In this document: positions 43,527-51,466 of the stretch, piece after piece
Numbering within the stretch: the stretch's first letter is position 1
Layout: every line of letters starts with the position of its first letter
Assembly (NCBI RefSeq): GCF_017315735.1
Contig: NZ_JAFLRK010000001.1
Coordinates: 1-64,000 of the forward strand
Reading direction: 5' to 3'
Length of the DNA: 64,000 nucleotides
DNA from: Paracoccus shandongensis
GTDB taxonomy: Bacteria; Pseudomonadota; Alphaproteobacteria; Rhodobacterales; Rhodobacteraceae
Made by a program: the position numbers and the translations under genes
Notes under the pieces: model-generated
Seen by the model: the letters and a program-made list of their open reading frames with translations, nothing else
Told to the model about the DNA's origin: nothing
Database searches by the model: none

Positions 43527-43637
43527 CTGTGTTCTCCGTCGCGAAAGCTGCGGGCCATGCGCGGCCAGCGTGACAGAGGGCCGGGGCGGGACAATGGACC
43601 CATGCGGCAGAACGGCAGGAGATTTGCGCCGCGCCCG

Positions 43638-44321
43638 TCAGGGTTGCAGGCTGTCCTTGACCCGTTCCCAGGCCAGCGTCAGGTGGCGGCCCAGGATCGC
43701 GGACAGGCGGCCCTCATCGCGGGCTTCCAGCGCGGCGATCATCTCCTCGTGCTCGGCCACGGCATTGGCCCATTTCTCGGGGCCCTCGTGGCCGATGAAG
43801 CGGATGCGCTTCAGCCGGGTCTGCAACATGCCATGCACGTCCGACAGCGCGGCATTGCCCGCCAGCGCCACGATGCCCGAATGGATCGCCTGGTTCAGCT
43901 TGTAGTATCGCAGCCGGTCGCCCGAGCGGTAGCAGGCCACCATCTCGTCATGCAGATCGCGGATCGCGCCGATGTCGTTGCTGGTGGCGATCTGGCAGGC
44001 GCGGGTGGCGGCGAACTGTTCGAGGGTGCGGATCACCTCGATCATGTCCAGCACCTCCTTGGCGCCGAAGGCCTTGACCACCGCGCCCCGGCTGGGGACC
44101 AGCTCGACCAGGCCCTCGCTGGCAAGATACTTGATCGCCTCGCGCAGGGGGGTGCGGGACACGCCAAGCTGCGCGCCAATCTGGCCCTCGTTGATGCGGG
44201 TGCCGGGGGGCAGGTGGCCCTCGATGATCATGTCGCGCAGGCGCGTGACGATGGCATCGTGCAGCGAATGCCGCTCGATCCGGGCCGATTCCGGATTGGG
44301 TTGGGGATTGACCGCGACCAC
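43638..44321 (-). CDS. GntR-family regulator with FCD domain, probable regulator of the tetronate cluster
   Basis: A 227-residue FadR/VanR-type regulator. The N-terminal winged helix has LRDMIIEGHLPPGTRINEGQ and IGAQLGVSRTPLREAIKYLA. The FCD ligand domain has VIRTLEQFAATRAC, DLHDEMVACYRSGDRLRYYK and a final EHEEMIAALEARDEGRLSAI, with conserved Asp/His metal-ligand positions. It is divergent from the isomerase/kinase operon at 44509. Two copies of one operator (44389-44404 and 47233-47248) lie before the two halves of the cluster and are its most likely targets. Confidence 0.87.
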   Translation of the reverse strand: MVAVNPQPNPESARIERHSLHDAIVTRLRDMIIEGHLPPGTRINEGQIGAQLGVSRTPLREAIKYLASEGLVELVPSRGAVVKAFGAKEVLDMIEVIRTLEQFAATRACQIATSNDIGAIRDLHDEMVACYRSGDRLRYYKLNQAIHSGIVALAGNAALSDVHGMLQTRLKRIRFIGHEGPEKWANAVAEHEEMIAALEARDEGRLSAILGRHLTLAWERVKDSLQP

Positions 44322-44388
44322 CTGTGCCCTCCCTGGCTATTTCCCATGGGTATGCGGCGGAATGACGCGAGTCAATCATGCGCGCTAA

Positions 44389-44404
44389 ATGCTGCATACA
44401 GTAT
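44389..44404. promoter_or_regulatory. candidate GntR operator 1 (ATGCTGCATACAGTAT)
   Basis: Inverted half-sites ATnCTG and CAGnAT are separated by CATA in the divergent promoter region between the GntR gene and the isomerase gene. The longer match GCTAAAT-N-CTGCATACAG recurs upstream of pdxA2. Confidence 0.7.
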
Positions 44405-44508
44405 TCTTGAACCTGCGTTCTTTCCCATGCTAGCGTTCCGGCCGGAGGAGCGATTCGGAAGGCCGCAGCCGCGTGGCCATCCTGCGCAGGAACGATGGAG
44501 GCGTTGCG

Positions 44509-45441
44509 TTGACCCACCCCTGGACCGCCGAGACCTGGCCCATTGCCGCGGCCATGATCCCCTTTCCGGGCCGCCTGCCCGACGGCCGCCTGGTCCAGGA
44601 CGCGGATCCGCAGGTCTGGGCCGAAAACCTGGCCGAGGTTGCCGATGCGGGCTTTGACTGCGTGGACCCTACGGATTCCTGGCTGCGCGTGGCCGACCTG
44701 GATCCCGCGCGGCGGGCCGCGTTCGTGGCGATCTGCCGTGACCTGGGCCTGTCCGTTCCGGCGATTTCCACGTCCCGGCGCAGCGTGATCGACCCCCAGC
44801 ATGGCGACGAATACCTCGCCTACAGCCACCGCGTGATCGACGCCGCCGCCGAACTGGGCGCGCGTCACGTCAGCTTCGGCTTCTTCGGTCCCTTCACGCC
44901 AGCGCAGCAGAAGGCGCTGTGGTTCTGGACCGAACAGGGCGTGAAGAACCCCGACGACCCCGCGACCTGGCAACTGGCCGTGGACCGGATCCGCGACCTT
45001 GCCTGCCATGCCGACGACCTGGGCGTCCGGATTTCGCTGGAGATGTACGAGGACACCTATGTCGGCACGGCGCGCGATGCGGTGCGCTTTATCACCGATG
45101 TGGACCACCCCTCGGTCAAGCTGAACATCGACATCGGCAACCTGATCCGCCTGCACCGCCCGGTGGAACACTGGTCCGAGATGATCGAGTTGTGCATCCC
45201 CTTCGCAGGCTACTGGCACGTCAAGAACTATTACCGGATCGAGGATCCCTCGGGCATCATCATGTCGCATCCCGCGCCGCTGATGGGCGGCACGATCAAC
45301 TGGCGCGCGGCGATCCGCAAGGCGATCGCGGCGGGCTTTGACAGCCCCTTCCTTGTGGAACACTACGGGGGCGACGGCCTGGGCGTCTGCGCCGGGAACC
45401 GCGACTATATCCGACAGATCTTGAGGGGGATCCGCACATGA
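44509..45441 (+). CDS. TIM-barrel sugar phosphate isomerase/epimerase
   Basis: A 310-residue xylose-isomerase-like TIM barrel (COG1082). Metal-site motifs visible are GVRISLEMYEDT (Glu), VKLNIDIGNLIRLHRPVE (Asp/His), FAGYWHVKNYYRIEDPSGII (His) and DSPFLVEHYGG (Glu). A TTG start at 44509 is preferred because GGAGG lies 7 bases upstream; an in-frame GTG at 44473 is the alternative. It is translationally coupled to a dihydroxyacetone-kinase-type gene. Similar pairs process erythrulose phosphates in tetritol catabolism, which is the suggested role. Confidence 0.8.
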   Translation: MTHPWTAETWPIAAAMIPFPGRLPDGRLVQDADPQVWAENLAEVADAGFDCVDPTDSWLRVADLDPARRAAFVAICRDLGLSVPAISTSRRSVIDPQHGDEYLAYSHRVIDAAAELGARHVSFGFFGPFTPAQQKALWFWTEQGVKNPDDPATWQLAVDRIRDLACHADDLGVRISLEMYEDTYVGTARDAVRFITDVDHPSVKLNIDIGNLIRLHRPVEHWSEMIELCIPFAGYWHVKNYYRIEDPSGIIMSHPAPLMGGTINWRAAIRKAIAAGFDSPFLVEHYGGDGLGVCAGNRDYIRQILRGIRT

Positions 45442-47141
45442 CACAGGTTTTCGACGCGCCCGACCGCTTTGCCGAAACCGCCTTGCAGGGGTTCTGCGCC
45501 GCCAATGCCGACCGCGTGCGCGCCGTCCCGCATGGCGCGGTGCGCGCCGCGCCGGGGCCGCGCGGCAAGGTGGCGCTGCTGGTGGGCGGCGGGTCGGGCC
45601 ATTATCCGGCCTTCCTGGGCTATGTGGGTACCGGGCTGGCGGACGGCGCGGTGGCGGGGGATGTCTTCGCCTCGCCCTCGACCGCGTGGATCCATGGGGT
45701 CGCCAGGGCGGCGAACCGGGGCGGCGGGGTGATCCTGGGCTTCGGAAACTATGCGGGCGACGTGCTGAACTTCGGCGCCGCCGCCGAACGCCTGCGGGCC
45801 GAGGGGATCGACGCGCGCATCCTGGCCGTGACGGACGACGTGGCCAGCGCCAAGGTTGACGAACGCGCCAAGCGGCGCGGCGTGGCGGGCGACCTGCCGG
45901 TCTTCAAGATCGTCGGTGCCGCCGCCGAGTCCGGTCTGGACATGGACGCGGTGATGGCGGTGGCCGACCGCGCGAACAAGGCCACGGTGTCCTTCGGCCT
46001 GGCCTTCGACGGCTGCACGCTGCCGGGGCAGGGCGCGCCGCTGTTCACGGTCGATGCGGGCCAGGTCGGCATGGGCCTTGGCATCCATGGCGAGCCGGGC
46101 ATCAGCACGAAGCCGATGATGCCCGCCAGGGATCTGGCGCGCACGCTGCTGGAGCCGCTTTTGGCCGAACGCCCGGCGGGCCATGACGGGCGGGTGGCGG
46201 TGATCCTGAACGGCTTGGGCCGCACGAAATACGAGGAGTTGTTCGTCCTCTGGCACCATCTGACCGGGATGCTGGCGGAGGCGGGCCTGACCGTGGTGGA
46301 CCCCGAGGTGGGCGAGTTCGTCACCAGCCTGGACATGGCGGGCTGTTCGCTGACCCTCACCTGGCTGGACGACGCGCTTGAGGGTTACTGGCGCGCGCCC
46401 GCCGACGCCCCCGCCTTCCGCAAGGGCACCGTGGCGCGCGCCCTGGAAACCGAAGCGGTGGACGCAGGCGCCGAGGCCGTGACCGAGATCGCCCCCGGCA
46501 GCCCGGAATCGCAACAGGCCGGGCGCCGCGTGGCCGCCCTGATCGGCCATGTGGCGGCTGCCCTGGCCGATGCCGAGGAGGAACTGGGCCGCATCGACGC
46601 GCAGGCGGGCGACGGCGACCACGGGCAGGGCATGGCGCGCGGATCGGCCGCCGCCGCCGTTGCCGCCGAAAAGGCGGTGATCGCAGGCGCAGGGGCGGGG
46701 ACGGTGCTGTCGCTGGCGGGCGATGCCTGGGCGGACCGCGCGGGCGGAACATCCGGCGCGCTGTGGGGCGTGGCGCTGCGGGCTTGGGGCCAGGCGCTTG
46801 GCGACGCGGACAAGCCGTCCCCCCAGGCCGTCGCGCAAGGCGCCCGGGCCGCGCAGGATGCCATCGTCCGGCTGGGCGGCGCGCAGGTGGGCGACAAGAC
46901 GCTGGTCGATGCGCTGGTGCCTTTTGTGACGGTGCTGGCCGAACGGGTCGCGGCCGGTGAAACCCTGGGCGTGGCCTGGGCCGCCGCCGCCGCCCGCGCG
47001 ACCGAGGCCGCGGACGCCACGGCACAGCTGGTCCCACGCTTGGGCCGTGCGCGCCCGTTGGCGGAACGCAGCCTGGGCCACCCGGATGCGGGCGCGGTGT
47101 CGCTGGCGCTATGCGCGCGGGTCATGGGCGCAAATCTGTAG
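45438..47141 (+). CDS. DhaK-DhaL fusion kinase (dihydroxyacetone/erythrulose kinase family)
   Basis: A 567-residue ATP-dependent kinase. The DhaK domain spans about 1-330 with LLVGGGSGHYPAFLGYVGTG and the substrate-binding histidine in GMGLGIHGEPGIS (His217), which forms a hemiaminal with a ketose. The DhaL domain spans about 355-567 with ELGRIDAQAGDGDHGQGMAR (three Asp for Mg-ATP) and DRAGGTSGALWGVAL. The architecture matches dihydroxyacetone kinases and D- or L-erythrulose kinases. The genomic context of C4-acid enzymes favours an erythrulose-type substrate. It overlaps the isomerase gene by 4 bp. Confidence 0.87.
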   Translation: MTQVFDAPDRFAETALQGFCAANADRVRAVPHGAVRAAPGPRGKVALLVGGGSGHYPAFLGYVGTGLADGAVAGDVFASPSTAWIHGVARAANRGGGVILGFGNYAGDVLNFGAAAERLRAEGIDARILAVTDDVASAKVDERAKRRGVAGDLPVFKIVGAAAESGLDMDAVMAVADRANKATVSFGLAFDGCTLPGQGAPLFTVDAGQVGMGLGIHGEPGISTKPMMPARDLARTLLEPLLAERPAGHDGRVAVILNGLGRTKYEELFVLWHHLTGMLAEAGLTVVDPEVGEFVTSLDMAGCSLTLTWLDDALEGYWRAPADAPAFRKGTVARALETEAVDAGAEAVTEIAPGSPESQQAGRRVAALIGHVAAALADAEEELGRIDAQAGDGDHGQGMARGSAAAAVAAEKAVIAGAGAGTVLSLAGDAWADRAGGTSGALWGVALRAWGQALGDADKPSPQAVAQGARAAQDAIVRLGGAQVGDKTLVDALVPFVTVLAERVAAGETLGVAWAAAAARATEAADATAQLVPRLGRARPLAERSLGHPDAGAVSLALCARVMGANL

Positions 47142-47232
47142 CGAATTCAGCGGCGGACCGCAGCCTGTGCGCCCGCCGGTTGACCAAAAGGCCAGACGGC
47201 ATCGCCTGAAAAACAGGTGGATTTGATGCTAA

Positions 47233-47248
47233 ATTCTGCATACAGAAT
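47233..47248. promoter_or_regulatory. candidate GntR operator 2 (ATTCTGCATACAGAAT)
   Basis: A perfect ATTCTG-CATA-CAGAAT inverted repeat, 26 bp before the pdxA2 start. A TTGATG at 47223-47228 may be the -35 element, so binding here should block transcription. It shares the GCTAAATnCTGCATACAG core with operator 1. Confidence 0.75.
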
Positions 47249-47274
47249 GTTACATAGAGGACGGAGAATCGGGA

Positions 47275-48333
47275 ATGCGCATAGCTTTGGCAATCGGTGA
47301 CGCCGGGGGCGTCGGGCCGGAACTCGCGGCCAAACTGCTGGCCGATCCGGCGATGGCGGGTCAGGACGTGGTTGTCGTGGGCGATGCCAGCGTCCTGGCC
47401 ATGGGCGCGCGTCATGCGGGCGTCACGCTCGACCTGCCGGTCATCCGCGCCGACCAGGTGGGCGACCTGCCCTCGGGCCATGTGCTGGTCGATCTGGCCA
47501 ACATCCCCGCAGGCACCGTGACGCTGGGCCAGTCCAGCCCGGAAACCGGCGCGGCCTCGCTTCAGAACTTCGCCGCCGTGCTGCGGCTGGCCCGCGCAGG
47601 CGTTGCCGACGCGGTGATGTTCACGCCCTTCAACAAGCATTCCATGCGCCTCGCCCGCCCGGCCTATGTCGACGAGATCGGCTTCATCGACCGCGTGCTG
47701 GACACCGACCGTTCCGGCCGCGAATTCAACGTGCTGGAAGAGGTCTGGAACGCCCGCGTCACGTCCCACATCCCGCTGAGCGAGGTCGCAAACCGGATGA
47801 GCGTGGACCGCATCCTGGGCAGCCTGCGCCTGACGCATGAAACCATGACTGGCGCGGGCAAGCCCAACCCCCGCATTGGCGTCGCCGCCCTGAACCCCCA
47901 TGCGGGCGACGGCCGCAACTTCGGGACCGAGGATGACGACATCATCGCCCCCGCCGTGGCCGCAGGCGTGGCCGAGGGGATCGACGCCAAGGGTCCGATC
48001 CCGTCCGACACCGTTTTCGTGCGCGCCATCCGTGGCGAATTCGACGCGGTGCTGACCATGTATCACGACCAGGGCCAGATCGCGATGAAGCTGATGGGCT
48101 TCGACCGGGGCGTGACGCTGATCGCGGGCTATGGCTTCCCGATCGTCACCCCGGCCCATGGCACCGCCTTTGACATCGCGGGCCAGGGCCGTGCCGACCT
48201 GGGCGCCACGCTGCAAGCCGCCCTGCTGGGCGCGCGCCTGGCCGCGCTGAACCCGCCCCGCGAGTGCCAGCCGCTGCCCGCCGACTGGGCCACGGCCGGG
48301 GTCGAGGGCGCGCAGGCCGCCATGGCCGAATAA
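47275..48333 (+). CDS. pdxA2: PdxA2-type 4-phospho-D-threonate/erythronate dehydrogenase
   Basis: A 352-residue member of the PdxA family. Metal-binding histidines are in VTSHIPLSEVAN, LTMYHDQGQIAMKLMGFD and VTPAHGTAFDIAGQG. The N-terminal motif reads GDAGGVGPE where canonical PdxA has GDPAGIGPE. In tetronate catabolism PdxA2 oxidises a 4-phosphotetronate to a 3-keto acid that decarboxylates to dihydroxyacetone phosphate, acting after a DUF1537 kinase. A DUF1537 gene is present in the same cluster (52851). This makes catabolic PdxA2 more likely than vitamin B6 biosynthesis. Confidence 0.85.
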   Translation: MRIALAIGDAGGVGPELAAKLLADPAMAGQDVVVVGDASVLAMGARHAGVTLDLPVIRADQVGDLPSGHVLVDLANIPAGTVTLGQSSPETGAASLQNFAAVLRLARAGVADAVMFTPFNKHSMRLARPAYVDEIGFIDRVLDTDRSGREFNVLEEVWNARVTSHIPLSEVANRMSVDRILGSLRLTHETMTGAGKPNPRIGVAALNPHAGDGRNFGTEDDDIIAPAVAAGVAEGIDAKGPIPSDTVFVRAIRGEFDAVLTMYHDQGQIAMKLMGFDRGVTLIAGYGFPIVTPAHGTAFDIAGQGRADLGATLQAALLGARLAALNPPRECQPLPADWATAGVEGAQAAMAE

Positions 48334-48343
48334 GAACCAGTTT

Positions 48344-48368
48344 CCGGCCCTGACCGGGGCCGGTTTTT
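48344..48368 (+). terminator. intrinsic terminator/attenuator between pdxA2 and tctC
   Basis: CCGGCCC-TGACCG-GGGCCGG followed by TTTTT, 11 bp after the pdxA2 stop. Because the tct genes follow on the same strand, it may allow partial read-through or separate the units. Confidence 0.75.
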
Positions 48369-48386
48369 CCCCGGAGGAGGAACACC

Positions 48387-49379
48387 ATGACCAAGACCAA
48401 AGCAGGCCTTCTGGCCGCGACCGCGCTGATGCTGGCCGCGCCCGCATGGGCCGAATGGGCGCCCTCGCGCCCCGTCGAATTCGTCGTCGCGTCCGGCGCG
48501 GGCGGCGGCACCGACAACTTCGCCCGCACCATCCAGGCCGTGCTGACCCGCGACGGGATCGTGGAAAGCCCCATCGTCGTCTTGAACAAGGGCGGCGGAT
48601 CGGGGGCCGAGGCGTTTCTCTATGCCCGCCAGAACGAAGGCGACCCGCACAAGCTGATCTTCGGGACAAACAACGTCTATCTGCTGCCGCATGTCGCCAA
48701 GCTGGCCTACACGGTCGAGGATCTGCAGCCCGTCGCGGCCCTCGCGCTTGACGAATTCCTGGTCTGGGTCAAGGCGGACTCGCCTTATCAGACCGTGATG
48801 GATCTGGTGAACGCCGCCAAGGACGCGCCGGGCACCATCCCCTTTGGCGGCAGCCAGTCCAAGGACACCGATGAAACCCTGGTCGCGCTGATCGAACAGA
48901 CGACCGGCGCGGACTTCAAATACGTCCCCTTCAACGGCGGCGGCGAGGTCGGCGTGCAGCTGGCGGGCGGCCATGTCGCGGCCAACGTCAACAACCCCAA
49001 CGAGAACGCAGGCCAGTGGCAGGCCGGCGCGATCCGCCCGCTGTGTGTCTTTGCCCCGCAGCGCATGGCGGAAAGCGAACCCGTCAGCGGCGACATGGGC
49101 TGGCACGACATCCCGACCTGCAAGGAGCAGGGGCTGGAGATCGAAAGCTATCAGATGCCGCGCACCGTCTGGCTGCCCGCGGGCACCGAGCCTGAGGTGC
49201 TGGCCTATTATCAGGACGCGCTCAAAAAGGTCGCCGAAAGCCAGGACTGGAAGGACTACCTCGCCAAGACCTCGCAATCGGCATCCTTCCTGACGGGCGA
49301 GGAACTGGCCAGGTTCATCGAGACCAGCGAGGCCAATGCCGTCAAGGTCTTCGAGGCCGAAGGCTGGACCGCCCAGTAA
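48387..49379 (+). CDS. tctC: TctC-type substrate-binding protein of the tetronate cluster
   Basis: A 330-residue periplasmic binding protein with signal peptide MTKTKAGLLAATALMLAAPA cleaved after AWA. Bug/TctC loops include VEFVVASGAGGGTDNFARTI and TIPFGGSQSKDTDETLVALI. Its placement suggests that it captures a four-carbon sugar acid. GGAGGAGG precedes the start. It is followed by a strong hairpin before tctB. Confidence 0.9.
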   Translation: MTKTKAGLLAATALMLAAPAWAEWAPSRPVEFVVASGAGGGTDNFARTIQAVLTRDGIVESPIVVLNKGGGSGAEAFLYARQNEGDPHKLIFGTNNVYLLPHVAKLAYTVEDLQPVAALALDEFLVWVKADSPYQTVMDLVNAAKDAPGTIPFGGSQSKDTDETLVALIEQTTGADFKYVPFNGGGEVGVQLAGGHVAANVNNPNENAGQWQAGAIRPLCVFAPQRMAESEPVSGDMGWHDIPTCKEQGLEIESYQMPRTVWLPAGTEPEVLAYYQDALKKVAESQDWKDYLAKTSQSASFLTGEELARFIETSEANAVKVFEAEGWTAQ

Positions 49380-49391
49380 GGGCCTGACCCT

Positions 49392-49417
49392 GCCCGCGCC
49401 GGACCCCCGGCGCGGGC
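49392..49417 (+). terminator. mRNA hairpin between tctC and tctB (likely stabiliser)
   Basis: GCCCGCGCCGG-ACCC-CCGGCGCGGGC is an 11-bp perfect stem without a U-run. Such elements after a binding-protein gene usually protect its mRNA and give it higher expression than the permease genes. Confidence 0.6.
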
Positions 49418-49445
49418 GTGCTGCGACCATCCAAGGGGGGACATC

Positions 49446-49940
49446 ATGACCGTCAAGGTCTTTCACGCCGAACTGGGCACCGCCATCGCCACCGGGCTTC
49501 TGGGCCTGGCGGGCGTGATCGGCGCGACCGAACTGGGCCATGGCTGGACGGAAAGCGGCCCCGAAGCGGGCTATTTCCCGTTCCATGTCGGGCTGATCCT
49601 GATCGGCGCCAGCCTGTGGAACCTGGTCGCGGCCTTCCTCAAGCACCGCGCCGCAGGGTCCGACCCCGAGGAACCCTTCCTGGACCGCGACAAGGCCCGC
49701 CGCCTTGGCGTCTTCATCGCCGCCCTGCTGGTCTTCGTGATCGTCACGCTGACCCTGGGCATCTATGTCGGCTCGACCCTGTACATCACCTGGAGCGCGT
49801 GGCGGCAGGGCGGATACCGCCTGCCCCTGGCGCTTGGCACCGGGGCGGGCTTCGCGGTCGCGCTTTATCTGATCTTCGAGGCGATCTTCAGGATTCCGCT
49901 GCTGAAGGGGCCGATCGAGCCGCTTCTGGGCATCTACTAA
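49446..49940 (+). CDS. tctB: TctB-type small permease of the tetronate cluster
   Basis: A 164-residue membrane protein with four hydrophobic segments (AIATGLLGLAGVIGATELG, FHVGLILIGASLWNLVAAF, LGVFIAALLVFVIVTLTLGI and LALGTGAGFAVALYLIFEAI). It shares the TctB fold but is clearly diverged from the copy at 27199. Confidence 0.87.
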   Translation: MTVKVFHAELGTAIATGLLGLAGVIGATELGHGWTESGPEAGYFPFHVGLILIGASLWNLVAAFLKHRAAGSDPEEPFLDRDKARRLGVFIAALLVFVIVTLTLGIYVGSTLYITWSAWRQGGYRLPLALGTGAGFAVALYLIFEAIFRIPLLKGPIEPLLGIY

Positions 49941-49950
49941 GGGCGCGCAT

Positions 49951-51456
49951 ATGGAAAACTTCGATCTTCTGATGCACGGCTTCGGCATCGCCATCACGCC
50001 GATGCACCTGATGCTGATGGTGGGCGGCGTCCTGATGGGCCTGATCGTGGGCGTCCTGCCCGGCCTTGGCGCGCCGAACGGCGTGTCGCTGCTGATCCCG
50101 CTGACCTTCGCGCTGGATCCGACCTCGGCCATCATCCTGCTGTCGTCGATATACTGGGGCGCGCTGTTCGGCGGATCGACCACCTCGATCCTGTTCAACA
50201 TCCCGGGCGAGCCGTCTTCGGTCGCCACCACTTTCGACGGCTATCCCATGGCGCGGTCCGGGCAATCGACCCGCGCGCTGACGCTCGCGTTCATGTCGGC
50301 GGGCTTCGGGGCGCTGCTGGGCGTGATCGTCATCACCCTGCTGGCGGGATGGGCGTCGAACTTTGCGCTGAAATTCGGCGCGCCGGAATATTTCGCGGTC
50401 TATTTCCTGGCCTTCGCCGCCTTTATCGGCATGGGCAGCGCCGCCCCCATGAAGACGCTGGTGTCGCTGGCCGCCGGGCTGCTGCTGGCATCCGTCGGCA
50501 TGGACAGCGTGACCGGATCCATCCGCCTGACCTTCGGGTTCGAGGATCTGCTGGGCGGCATCAGCTTCCTGGTCGTGGTGATCGGTCTGTTCGGCATCGG
50601 GGAACTGCTGTCCACCGTGCAGGAGGGCCTGCGTTTCCGGGGCGTGGCGTCGAAAATCGACCTGCGCGACGTGTTCAGGACCATCGCCGAACTGCCGCGT
50701 TACTGGGCGACCTATCTCCGGTCCGGGGCCATCGGCATCTGGATGGGCATCACGCCGGGCGGCCCGACCGCCGCATCCTTCATGAGCTATGGCATCGCCC
50801 GGTCGTCCAGCCGCAAGGGCGCGCCCTTCGGCACCGGCCGCCCGGAAGGCATCGTCGCGCCGGAAACGGCCGACCACAGCGCGGGATCCTGCGCGATGCT
50901 GCCGATGCTGGCGCTTGGCGTGCCGTCATCGGCCACGGCGGCCGTGATGATGGGCGGGCTGATGATCTGGGGCCTGACGCCGGGGCCGATGCTGTTTGCC
51001 ACGCAGCCCGATTTCGTCTGGGGCCTGATCGCCTCCATGTATGTGTCGAACCTGATTGGCGTGGTGCTGGTGCTGGCCACCGTGCCGATGTTCGCGGCCC
51101 TGCTGCGCATCCCCTTCACCATCATCGGCCCGATGATCGTGGCGATCTGCTTCGTGGGCGCCTATACGGTGTCGAACGCCACGTTCGATTTGTGGCTGGT
51201 GCTGGTCTTCGGGCTGGTGGGATACCTGTTCAGCCGCCTGGATTATCCGCTGGCGCCGCTGGTCCTGGCGATGGTGCTGGGCCACAAGGCGGAAAACGCC
51301 TTTCACCAGTCGATGGTGCTGTCGGACGGGTCGCTGGGGATCTTCTTCTCGAACCCGTTGGTCAGCGGCATCATGGCCGTGGGCATTGCGCTGCTGGTGC
51401 TGCCCAAGCTGGTGTCGATGGGATCGCGCCTGCGGCGCCGGGTGCCGGTGGAATAA
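49951..51456 (+). CDS. tctA: TctA-type large permease of the tetronate cluster
   Basis: A 501-residue membrane protein with TctA signatures (LIVGVLPGLGAPNGVSLLIP, SILFNIPGEPSSVATTFDGY and GIWMGITPGGPTAASFMSYG). It forms the importer with the TctB and TctC encoded upstream. Confidence 0.92.
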   Translation: MENFDLLMHGFGIAITPMHLMLMVGGVLMGLIVGVLPGLGAPNGVSLLIPLTFALDPTSAIILLSSIYWGALFGGSTTSILFNIPGEPSSVATTFDGYPMARSGQSTRALTLAFMSAGFGALLGVIVITLLAGWASNFALKFGAPEYFAVYFLAFAAFIGMGSAAPMKTLVSLAAGLLLASVGMDSVTGSIRLTFGFEDLLGGISFLVVVIGLFGIGELLSTVQEGLRFRGVASKIDLRDVFRTIAELPRYWATYLRSGAIGIWMGITPGGPTAASFMSYGIARSSSRKGAPFGTGRPEGIVAPETADHSAGSCAMLPMLALGVPSSATAAVMMGGLMIWGLTPGPMLFATQPDFVWGLIASMYVSNLIGVVLVLATVPMFAALLRIPFTIIGPMIVAICFVGAYTVSNATFDLWLVLVFGLVGYLFSRLDYPLAPLVLAMVLGHKAENAFHQSMVLSDGSLGIFFSNPLVSGIMAVGIALLVLPKLVSMGSRLRRRVPVE

Positions 51457-51466
51457 GGACAGGACC

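Noticed and set aside
47275..48333. Vitamin B6 biosynthesis role for the PdxA homologue
   Set aside because: It lies in a C4-acid catabolic cluster with DUF1537 kinase and TTT transporter genes and has a variant N-terminal motif, so PdxA2 fits better.
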